From positions 1-32,078 of the IMG/VR virus record IMGVR_UViG_3300032177_003245: a stretch of 32,078 bases of DNA; one strand, 5' to 3'. This document shows, in pieces, positions 14,436 to 20,780 of this stretch. The translations under genes and the position numbers were made by a program. Numbering within the stretch: the first letter of the stretch is position 1; each line of letters begins with the position of its first letter. This stretch comes from a virus. The notes beneath the pieces were generated by a model. That model did no database searches and was not told where the DNA came from. It worked only from the letters and a program-made list of their open reading frames with translations.

Positions 14436-14471
14436 CCGCATTCTACTGAAAGAAGAATGGACAAAGTCGAT
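14436..14471 (+). repeat. 36-base dyad repeat, copy 2 (before capsid gene)
   Basis: Second copy of the element at 11159-11194 (one mismatch). The CATTCT-N9-AGAATG dyad lies at 14439-14459 and its right arm overlaps the ATG of a 20-residue leader ORF that ends just before the capsid gene. Confidence 0.8.
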
Positions 14472-14519
14472 CTTCTTGCCACCTTGGGCACGGAAGCAGT
14501 CGAGATCACGGGGGTCTGA
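14457..14519 (+). CDS. Possible 20-residue leader peptide before capsid gene
   Basis: ATG inside the 36-base repeat opens MDKVDLLATLGTEAVEITGV and stops two bases before the capsid ATG. The GAAAGAAG upstream is a weak ribosome site partly paired in the dyad hairpin. If translated, it could couple or control capsid expression. The counterpart at 11180 starts MDRVD but runs on in another frame, so peptide conservation stops after five codons. Confidence 0.3.
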   Translation: MDKVDLLATLGTEAVEITGV

Positions 14520-14521
14520 CG

Positions 14522-16462
14522 ATGCCGATCACGAAGAAGAAGATCACGTCGCGACTCCACCCGCAGCTGATCACGCTCGAGGCGCTCGAGCGCGCTGAGG
14601 GCCAGGAGTGGACGCTCTACCGGATCGCCGCCTCGAGCGAGGAGCCGGTCCAGCGCTGGTACGGCACCGAGATCCTCTCGCACAAGCGCGGCGCGGTGGA
14701 CCTCGCGCGCTTCAAGCTCGGGGCCTCGGTCCGCAACGAGCACGACGGCCCGGTCGTGGGCGTGATCGAGCGCGCGAGCGTGGACGAGGACAAGGTGCTG
14801 CGCGTCGACATCCGCTTCTCGCGCAGCGTCGATGGCCAGGCGTTCGAGCGCGACGTCGTGGACGGCATCCGCCGCCTGGTCTCGATCCGCTACCTGCCGC
14901 TGGACGAGCGGACGCTGAGCAAGGACCAGAACGGGGTCGAGACCCGCGAGATCACCCGCTGGCAGCCTGTGCACCTGGCATTCGTCGCCGACCCCGCGGA
15001 CTTCCGCAAGGCCGGCGTGGGCCGCGAGGCCGATCTGGATCGCGAGTACGAAGTCGAAGTCGAGGAACCGGAAACCATCGGGGAGAAGGAGAGAGCGATG
15101 AGCGAGCAGGTGATCGAGAAGCCCACGCCGGCCGCGAGCCCCGCGGACGCGCGTGCCACCGACGGCGGTACCCAAGTCGCCGACCGGAACAAGGAGGTGG
15201 AGAAGATCCTGCAGCTCGCCGCCTCCCACAGCGTGCCCGCCGACAAGGCGACCGGCATGATCGCCCGCGGCCTCTCGCTGCAGGAGGCCGGGCTCGAGAT
15301 CCTCGAGCTCACGAAGACCCCGGCGCGCGCCCAGCCCGCGGCGGACCCCACCCAGAGCCTGAGTAAGCAGGATCGGAAGGATCGCCTGGGCTACAGCTAC
15401 CGCCGGGCCCTGGCCATGGGTGCGAACCTGCGGATGGGCGGGAAGCTCGACGGTGTGGAGGGTGAGCTCCACACGGAGCTCGAGCGCAACCTACCGAACT
15501 GCGTGAAGCGCAGCGAGGGGCTGGGGATCCTCGTGCCCCTGCGGCTCCTGCCGGAGCCGGAGCCCGGGGCGCGCAGCCGCACCATGGGCACCGACGTCGC
15601 CGGCGCCGGCGGGGAGTGGGTCTTCGACTCCCAGCCGCGCGAGCTGCTGGAGATCCTCCGGGCGCGCACCATCGCGCTGCGGATGGGTGCCACACTCCTC
15701 ACCGGGCTCACCGGGCCGGTGCCGTTCCCGAAGCTGACCTCGGACCCGACCGTCTACTGGCGGGGCGAGAACCCGAGCTCGGACACCCCCGAGAGCGACC
15801 TCGGGACGGACATCCTGTGGCTCAACCCCAAGACGCTGCAGGGGAACGTCAAGATCCCCAAGCAGCTGCTGACGATCAGCAACTTCGACATCGAGACCCG
15901 GGTCCGCCGGATCCTCGGCATCGGCCACGGCCAGGCCATCGACCGCGGCTGCCTCTTCGGCAAGGGCTCGGAGTTCGAGCCGCTGGGGGTCTGGAACACC
16001 CCCGGGGTGGGCGTGGTCGCGATCGGCGGGGTCCCGGCCTACGGGAAGCTCGTGGACATGACCACCGCGCTCGCCTCCGCGAACGCCGACATCGGCGCCC
16101 TGGGCTTCGCCAGCACGCCCGAGATCGCCGGCAAGCTCCGCCAGACCCTGGAGTTCTCCGCGGCCGGGTCCACGAAGATCTGGAGCGGCGACAACGAGAA
16201 CGGCCAGGTCGCGGGCTACCGCGCGACCGCCAGCAACCTGGTCCGCAAGAACCTGGGCTCGGGTGCGAACGAGCACGGGCTGCTCTTCGGCAACTGGGAG
16301 GACGAGGTCATCGGCATGTTCGGCGACGCCCTCGAGATCCTGGTCGACCCCTACGTGCTCGCCGCGAAGGGGCAGGTCCGGGTGCTCACCTTCCAGATGG
16401 CCGATTCGCTCACCCAGCGGCCGGAGTCCTTCTGCAAGGGCACCGGCGCCACGCTGGCGTAG
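14522..16462 (+). CDS. HK97 prohead protease-major capsid protein fusion
   Basis: A 646-residue fusion. Residues 1-190 are an HK97-type prohead protease (HPQLITLEAL, catalytic-type H74 in NEHDG, S121 in LVSIRYLP, then WQPVHLAFV). Residues 190-320 are a charged delta/scaffold-like linker, and 320-646 the HK97-fold capsid (N-arm, then GGEWVFDSQPRELLE, DPTVYWRGEN, LTISNFDIE, and C-terminal DPYVLAAKGQVRV). Protease and capsid are separate genes in HK97 but fused in some prophages. An internal ATG at residue 193 has a strong ribosome site, so capsid can also be made alone. The start at 14522 has a weak site (GGGGG). Confidence 0.9.
   Translation: MPITKKKITSRLHPQLITLEALERAEGQEWTLYRIAASSEEPVQRWYGTEILSHKRGAVDLARFKLGASVRNEHDGPVVGVIERASVDEDKVLRVDIRFSRSVDGQAFERDVVDGIRRLVSIRYLPLDERTLSKDQNGVETREITRWQPVHLAFVADPADFRKAGVGREADLDREYEVEVEEPETIGEKERAMSEQVIEKPTPAASPADARATDGGTQVADRNKEVEKILQLAASHSVPADKATGMIARGLSLQEAGLEILELTKTPARAQPAADPTQSLSKQDRKDRLGYSYRRALAMGANLRMGGKLDGVEGELHTELERNLPNCVKRSEGLGILVPLRLLPEPEPGARSRTMGTDVAGAGGEWVFDSQPRELLEILRARTIALRMGATLLTGLTGPVPFPKLTSDPTVYWRGENPSSDTPESDLGTDILWLNPKTLQGNVKIPKQLLTISNFDIETRVRRILGIGHGQAIDRGCLFGKGSEFEPLGVWNTPGVGVVAIGGVPAYGKLVDMTTALASANADIGALGFASTPEIAGKLRQTLEFSAAGSTKIWSGDNENGQVAGYRATASNLVRKNLGSGANEHGLLFGNWEDEVIGMFGDALEILVDPYVLAAKGQVRVLTFQMADSLTQRPESFCKGTGATLA
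15086..15100 (+). promoter_or_regulatory. Internal ribosome binding site and start in the capsid fusion gene
   Basis: AAGGAG at 15086-15091 lies six bases before an in-frame ATG (15098), encoding MSEQVIEK. It is a better site than that of the full-length gene. The product would be a 454-residue scaffold-plus-capsid protein without the protease domain. Confidence 0.6.
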
Positions 16463-16470
16463 GAGAACCG

Positions 16471-16728
16471 ATGCGCTTCCGCGTCCTGCGCTCGTTCTGC
16501 CTGAAGCCCGGGCAGGACGTCTACGAGGGCGACCTCCTCGAGCTGGAGGACGCCCCCGGCCGGCGCTGGGAGCGTCTGGGATACCTGGCGTCCGTCCGGG
16601 AGTCGGAGTCCCTCCCTGAGACTGCGGCCCCGGCGGCGCCAGGTGCTGCACGCGACGCCCTGCCCGAGGGCGCCCGTGACACTGACATCCCCACCGAGGG
16701 CGGGCGCCGCCGGCGCCGGCCCTCCTGA
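16471..16728 (+). CDS. Small virion-region hypothetical protein, 85 residues
   Basis: Begins MRFRVLRSFCLKPGQDVYEGDLLELE, a short strand-rich domain as found in many small proteins next to phage capsid genes, then a Pro/Ala/Glu linker and a basic RRRRRPS end. TAGGAGAACCG before the ATG overlaps the capsid stop. Probably assembly-related; no function assigned. Confidence 0.6.
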   Translation: MRFRVLRSFCLKPGQDVYEGDLLELEDAPGRRWERLGYLASVRESESLPETAAPAAPGAARDALPEGARDTDIPTEGGRRRRRPS

Positions 16729-16739
16729 AGGAGAAGACC

Positions 16740-17129
16740 ATGACCGCCTTCCTCAATGCCCTCTCGCGGCTGCTCGTCACGCTCGTGGCGCTGCCCGCCG
16801 CGCGCACCACGACCTTCACGAGTGCCGCCATCGACCTCTCCGTCTACGACGGCGAGCTCGGCATGCTGGTCAACTCGGCCAAGGCCTCGGCCGGCACCAC
16901 CCCGACCCTGGACTTCAAGATCCAGCACTGCGACACCTCCGGCGGGACCTACGCCGATGCGGGGATCACCTTCACCCAGATCACCGACGCGGCCGACTCG
17001 CTCCAGCTCAAGCTCTTCCAGAAGTCGGCGGTCAAGCAGTACATCAAGCTCGTGGGCACGATCGCCGGAGCGAATGCGAGCTTCAACTTCGGCGCCTCGG
17101 TCGTTGGCCTTAAGCGCTCGCTGAGCTGA
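16740..17129 (+). CDS. Putative capsid decoration or head-region protein
   Basis: A 129-residue beta-rich protein preceded by AAGGAG. After a hydrophobic N-terminal stretch, alternating strands (TLDFKIQHCDTSGG, YIKLVGTIAG) resemble the small Ig-like head or tail-tube-adjacent proteins common after capsid genes in siphophage prophages. Position between capsid and head-tail joining gene supports a head decoration role, by inference. Confidence 0.5.
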   Translation: MTAFLNALSRLLVTLVALPAARTTTFTSAAIDLSVYDGELGMLVNSAKASAGTTPTLDFKIQHCDTSGGTYADAGITFTQITDAADSLQLKLFQKSAVKQYIKLVGTIAGANASFNFGASVVGLKRSLS

Positions 17130-17131
17130 TC

Positions 17132-17437
17132 GTGACCTTCGAGGCTCTCGCCGCGGCCGACCTGGCCTACGCCCTGCGGACCACCGGGGTGAAGGTGACC
17201 CTGGGGGCCCTGGAGACGTATGGCCTGGTCCGCCACGGTGGCGTGGAGGTCCTCGAGGACCCGCAAGGCCGCGAGCTGTCCAGCCGCTCGGTCACCGTGC
17301 TGATCGCCACCGACTCGCTGCCCGGCCTCGAGGCGGGGGCGACGATCGTGGCGGGCGGGACCACCTACCTGGTCCGGGAGCACGCCGAGGAGTCCGCCGG
17401 AGGGCTCACCCGGATCTACTGCGTGAAGGAACGATGA
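17132..17437 (+). CDS. Head-tail joining protein (lambda FII-like)
   Basis: A 101-residue protein with GTG start two bases after the upstream stop. The layout of a V-T-L-G strand, a spacer, then L-x-G-A-T-I-V-A-G-G-T-T-Y-L-V-R-E and a final strand matches the FII-type joining proteins, which bind the gpW-closed portal and receive the tail. Order (capsid, FII-like, tail completion, tube) is the standard siphovirus order. Overlaps the next gene by ATGA. Confidence 0.65.
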   Translation: MTFEALAAADLAYALRTTGVKVTLGALETYGLVRHGGVEVLEDPQGRELSSRSVTVLIATDSLPGLEAGATIVAGGTTYLVREHAEESAGGLTRIYCVKER

Positions 17438-17886
17438 CCGAGCTCGAGGCCGTGGCTGATGCCGTGCTGGCCGCCCACAACACCGGGCGGCCCGCCGGCG
17501 TTCCCGCGCTCGCCGAGTGGAGTGGCATCGCAGTCGAGGCCGACGACCTGCCCGTCGCGACCCTGGTCTGGGGCGACGAGGCGGTGAAGCGGGTCGGGGG
17601 CAGCGAAGGGCCGCTCGCGCACCGGGCGATCCGCCTCCGGGTCGAGTACCTGACCCGCGCGGTCAAGGGGCCGCCTGCCGTCTCGGCGCAGCGCGCCGCG
17701 GAGCCTCTGCGGGCCTGGTGCGTGAAGGCCCTGGCCGGGAACCTCCTGGGCGGGCTCGCCGTCGACCTCGCTGAAGTCGGCAGCTCCCGCAAGCTCGAGC
17801 AGGCCGAGATGCCGTTCGCGCGCACGGTGATCGAGTTCGACCTGGTCTACACGTCCACCTACAACGACCTGGAGCGGTTGGTCTAG
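17434..17886 (+). CDS. Tail completion / minor tail protein (gpU-like position)
   Basis: A 150-residue protein located between the joining protein and the tail tube, the place of lambda gpU or gpZ. Alternating strands (AIRLRVEYLTRAV, TVIEFDLVYTSTYND) and a central helix fit the tail-terminator fold, which caps the tail tube before joining to the head. Call relies mostly on gene order and size. Confidence 0.6.
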   Translation: MTELEAVADAVLAAHNTGRPAGVPALAEWSGIAVEADDLPVATLVWGDEAVKRVGGSEGPLAHRAIRLRVEYLTRAVKGPPAVSAQRAAEPLRAWCVKALAGNLLGGLAVDLAEVGSSRKLEQAEMPFARTVIEFDLVYTSTYNDLERLV

Positions 17887-17908
17887 CCGCTCGGGCAAGG
17901 AGAACACG

Positions 17909-18670
17909 ATGGGATTCGTCTCCGATGGAGCCAAGGTCTACCTGGGGAAGGGCAAGGTCTTCCTCGGCGTGCTGGCGAGCGGCGTCAACACGGGGGAGCG
18001 CTACGTCGGCAGCTGCGACACGCTCACCGTCACCCCCACGGTCGAGACCAAGGAGAAGAAGGACTTCTCCCTGCCGGCCGCGCCGCTGCTGGACCGCGCG
18101 GTGACCGGCATCAATGCCGAGATCGCGCTCGCGCTCTCCGAGTGGGACAAGGACAACCTCGCCGTGGCGCTGCTCGGCAGCTCGGCCGCCGCCAACCAGA
18201 CCAGTGGCACGGTGATCGCCGAGGCCATGAACGACGTCGTCATTGGCCTCTCCTACAAGACCGCGAAGCGCAAGATCAGCAGCGTCGTGCTCAAGAAGGG
18301 CGCCACCACCTACGTCCTGGGCACAGACTACGACATCGCCGACGCCACCGTGGGCCTGATCTACATCCGCGAGGGCGGCTCGATCGTGTCGGGCGACGAC
18401 CTGACCATCGACTACTCCTACGCCGCCGAGACGGCGTGGAAGGTGCCGATCGCGGGCAGCCCGCAGAGCGAGTTCTTCCTGCGCTTCATCGGCAACCCGA
18501 CGCGCGGGAAGGTCCAGGAGCTCGAGGTCTGGCGCTGCACGCTCATGCCGGACGGCGGTCTCGACCTGATCGGTGAGGACTACGGCACGATCAAGCTCAA
18601 GGGCAGTGTGCTCGTGGACTCGGTCAACCACCCGACGGAGCCCTACGGGATCCTGCGCCAGCGGGCGTGA
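17909..18670 (+). CDS. Major tail tube protein
   Basis: A 253-residue protein with a strong ribosome site (AAGGAG). The start MGFVSDGAKVYLGKGKVFL and the CDTLTVTPTVETKEKKDF segment are typical of siphophage tube subunits. A two-strand insertion (YVLGTDYDIADATVGLIYIREG...DLTIDYSYAAE) resembles an inserted Ig-like domain. Tube subunits stack as hexamers round the tape measure. The following 190 bases (18671-18860) are GC-rich and hold no gene I can support. Confidence 0.8.
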   Translation: MGFVSDGAKVYLGKGKVFLGVLASGVNTGERYVGSCDTLTVTPTVETKEKKDFSLPAAPLLDRAVTGINAEIALALSEWDKDNLAVALLGSSAAANQTSGTVIAEAMNDVVIGLSYKTAKRKISSVVLKKGATTYVLGTDYDIADATVGLIYIREGGSIVSGDDLTIDYSYAAETAWKVPIAGSPQSEFFLRFIGNPTRGKVQELEVWRCTLMPDGGLDLIGEDYGTIKLKGSVLVDSVNHPTEPYGILRQRA

Positions 18671-18860
18671 CGACGAACCCCCGGCCGGTGGGCCGTGAGG
18701 CGCCAGACGCCCGGTCGAGCGACGGCCCGGCCTGCCGCCGGGGGACACAAAGACAGACGCGGGGCCGCCAGTGCGGAGCCGGGCCTCATACACCCGGAAG
18801 GGCCGGGGCAGCACCGGCACCCGCTACCACTCCCACCGCCCCCGCGATCAGGGAGGAAGC

Positions 18861-19307
18861 ATGGAGAGGAAGGACTCGAAGCCTGCGCCGCTGCGCATGG
18901 TGGCCAAGGCTCGCCGGGCATCCAACGAGGTCGTCACGCTCCGGGGGCGCATGTTCGCGGTCCTGCCCGACTGCACCATCGAGGGGCGGCCGCACTGGGC
19001 GCGCTGCCTGCGCAAGGGCGGGCTCGCGACGCTCGCGCCATTCGAAGATGAGACGGCCGAGCAGTTCGCCAGCCGGGTCCGGGGGCGCGTCATCGAGAGC
19101 GGAGTCGCCTACCGCCTCATGGCCGCGCGACTCGCCCCGCGTCAGGATTCTTGGAGCGCGGAAAAGGCCGGCCTGACGGCCTACTGCCCGGACGAGACGA
19201 CCGTCGAGTTCCTCAGCCGTCTCACCGAACCCGACGATCTGGCCGCCGTCGAGCAACTGCTTCAGCGCATCGTGCGGGCCATCGTCGCCGAGGCGGTGAC
19301 GCCATGA
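18861..19307 (+). CDS. Tail assembly chaperone paralogue A
   Basis: A 148-residue member of a tandem family of three. It aligns by eye with the next two through V-T-L-x-G-R-x-F, then DETAEQFASRV and ESGVAYRLM. The N-terminus carries an extra 22 basic residues. ATG follows GGGAGGAAG. Tail chaperones of the lambda G type bind the tape measure before tube polymerisation. It overlaps paralogue B by ATGA. Divergent compared with B and C, so it may have a changed role. Confidence 0.55.
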   Translation: MERKDSKPAPLRMVAKARRASNEVVTLRGRMFAVLPDCTIEGRPHWARCLRKGGLATLAPFEDETAEQFASRVRGRVIESGVAYRLMAARLAPRQDSWSAEKAGLTAYCPDETTVEFLSRLTEPDDLAAVEQLLQRIVRAIVAEAVTP

Positions 19308-19681
19308 GCGAGAAGATCACCCTGGACGGACGCTCCTTCGAGCTGGTCACCCACAAGACCATCGAGCGCGAGCTCTACGTCGCCAGCCTGGCCCGGCGCG
19401 CGGGGATCGACGCGATGCCGCCCGACCCCGGTGAGACCAGAGATCAGTTTTCGTGGCGGCTCTACTTCCGGATGCTCGAACAGGGCGTACTCCTGCCCTT
19501 GCTCGCGAGTCAGATTACCCCGGCGGGGACGGAATGGAGCGTCGAAGAGGCGCCCGCGACCACCCGACTCCTCGGGAAGGTCTTCCAGGGCGCGGACCGG
19601 CGCCGTGTGCAGAGTCTCCTCGCGTTGGTTGCCGCGGAGTTCGTCGAGACCGGCGTGCTCCGGCCCTGGGGTGCTCCATGA
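19304..19681 (+). CDS. Tail assembly chaperone paralogue B
   Basis: A 125-residue protein starting MSEKITLDGR, nearly the same as paralogue C (MSEKITIGGR). Shared blocks are LxRRAGx, PGETxxQFSWRL and LExGxLLxLL. It sits between A and C with ATGA overlaps on both sides. No frameshift extension is evident at its 3' end. Presumably formed by tandem duplication of a G-type chaperone. Confidence 0.6.
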   Translation: MSEKITLDGRSFELVTHKTIERELYVASLARRAGIDAMPPDPGETRDQFSWRLYFRMLEQGVLLPLLASQITPAGTEWSVEEAPATTRLLGKVFQGADRRRVQSLLALVAAEFVETGVLRPWGAP

Positions 19682-20136
19682 GCGAGAAGATCACCATCGG
19701 CGGGCGCGTGTTCCGCGAGGTCACGCGGTCTACGTGTGCCCACGACACCTGGACCATGGGGCTCATCCGGCGCGCGGGGCTCGAGGGCGTCGACCTCGCG
19801 CCCGGCGAGACCATGGAGCAGTTCAGCTGGCGGGTGCTCGGGACCGTGCTCGAGAGTGGCCTGCTCTACGAGCTGCTCGGCGCCTTCGTCGTGCCCGAGG
19901 GCGTCGACGACCTGAACTGGACGCCCGATCTCGCGGTGGAGACCGGGCGCTTCGTCGGGAACCTGTATGAGCCCGGGGACAAGGCCGAGGTCCACCGGCT
20001 CGTGGCGGCGCTTCTGCTCCCTTTCGTGAGAGACGGGCTGGGGTCGCTGGTGACTTCCCTGCGCTCTTCAGCGCCCGGCCCGGGGGCGATAGCTGGGAGC
20101 GTGGGGACCTCGACTACGGCGAGTGGGGAGGGCTGA
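19678..20136 (+). CDS. Tail assembly chaperone paralogue C (zero-frame product)
   Basis: A 152-residue zero-frame product. The first 116 residues align with paralogue B; the last 35 (after LLLPF) are low-complexity Gly/Ser/Ala and look like the read-through of a frame that is normally left. CCCTTTC at 20019-20025 is in phase for a -1 slip. This equals lambda gpG, with the extension at 20025-20336 equal to the T part. Placed directly upstream of the tape measure apart from the inserted antisense gene. Confidence 0.7.
   Translation: MSEKITIGGRVFREVTRSTCAHDTWTMGLIRRAGLEGVDLAPGETMEQFSWRVLGTVLESGLLYELLGAFVVPEGVDDLNWTPDLAVETGRFVGNLYEPGDKAEVHRLVAALLLPFVRDGLGSLVTSLRSSAPGPGAIAGSVGTSTTASGEG
20019..20025 (+). 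promoter_or_regulatory. Predicted -1 frameshift slippery heptamer
   Basis: C CCT TTC has the X-XXY-YYZ form in the reading frame of chaperone C. The -1 frame then stays open for 103 codons. A GCGCT-CTTC-AGCGC hairpin lies 35 bases downstream (20061-20074), further than usual for a stimulator. Confidence 0.6.
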
Positions 20137-20336
20137 TCCGTGCGCTCGCGGGCGGGGACCCGGACCGGCAGCGCGCCGTCTTCACGCGCTGGCCGATCCG
20201 CGAGGCGCTCCTCGAGCTCGAGACCCTGCGGAGCCGGGAGGCGCTCGAGGACTTCCGGTTCCGGGTCCTGACCTGGCAACTCGGCGGCAAGGGGGAGGCG
20301 CCCCGGCCGCCGGAGATCCTCATGGAGAGGCGATGA
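20025..20336 (+). CDS. Frameshift extension (T domain) of the tail chaperone
   Basis: The -1 frame has no plausible start of its own but reads as a normal protein: a Gly/Asp-rich hinge, then GLIRALAGGDPDRQRAVF, REALLELETLRSREALEDF, RFRVLTWQLGGKG and ending ILMERR. The fused chain would be about 219 residues from 19678. In lambda the G-T product recruits the tube protein to the tape measure complex. It cannot be translated efficiently without the slip, which is the main evidence for frameshifting. Confidence 0.65.
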   Translation, partial: RERRAGVAGDFPALFSARPGGDSWERGDLDYGEWGGLIRALAGGDPDRQRAVFTRWPIREALLELETLRSREALEDFRFRVLTWQLGGKGEAPRPPEILMERR

Positions 20337-20353
20337 CCGCTGCGGACTTCAGG

Positions 20354-20704
20354 TTAGGTGAGCTTCGCGCCGCAGTTGCGGCAGAAGGAGAGTGTTCCGT
20401 CGCGGCGCTTGCCGCACTGGGGGCAGAACTCGGCGACCGTCCGCGGCTCGGCCGGCACGGTGGTGGCCACGGCGGCCTGCTGCCCTGCGGCCCCGGGTTG
20501 CACGTTCACCACCACTTGCTGCGGGGCCGACGGGGGAGAGGTGAGGGACCACACGAGGGCGCCTACCCAGCCGATGACAGTCCATCCCAGGAAGAAGTTG
20601 AGCGCGAAGATGGCCCCCTCGTTGTGGTGCTTCCGCAGCATCGCCACACCTGTCGGGAGAAGGTAGATCGTAAAGCAGAGGACAATCCCCAAGAACGTTC
20701 GCAT
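20354..20704 (-). CDS. Superinfection immunity protein with zinc ribbon
   Basis: A 116-residue protein on the strand opposite to all other phage genes. Two TM helices (residues 3-22 and 31-53) with GIVLCFTIYLLPTGVAMLR and NFFLGWTVIGWVGALVWSL match the Imm-like superinfection immunity family (T4 Imm: blocks DNA entry of related phages). A Val/Pro/Gln linker then leads to a zinc ribbon, C94-x2-C97 and C108-x2-C111. ATG has GGGAGG six bases upstream. Sits between chaperone and tape measure, so it is a moron-type insertion likely expressed from the prophage. Longer in-frame starts would run through the tape measure and are rejected. Confidence 0.85.
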   Translation of the reverse strand: MRTFLGIVLCFTIYLLPTGVAMLRKHHNEGAIFALNFFLGWTVIGWVGALVWSLTSPPSAPQQVVVNVQPGAAGQQAAVATTVPAEPRTVAEFCPQCGKRRDGTLSFCRNCGAKLT

Positions 20705-20780
20705 TCGCGGCCTCCCTTCCCAACCAGTATGCCCGGCCGCCGGCATTCTATCCAGCCCAACAATCCCCGAGGTGAAACCC

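Noticed and set aside
13708-14471. Diversity-generating retroelement signalled by repeats near a beta-rich virion gene
   Set aside because: No reverse transcriptase gene, and the two repeats are nearly identical with no adenine-specific differences pattern.
18671-18860. Extra gene between tail tube and chaperones
   Set aside because: Open frames exist but are Arg/Pro-rich shadows that run into the next gene in the wrong frame.
20705-20775. Sigma70 promoter for the antisense immunity gene
   Set aside because: TAGAAT is visible on the minus strand (RC of 20746-20751), but no -35 element at 16-18 bases could be found.
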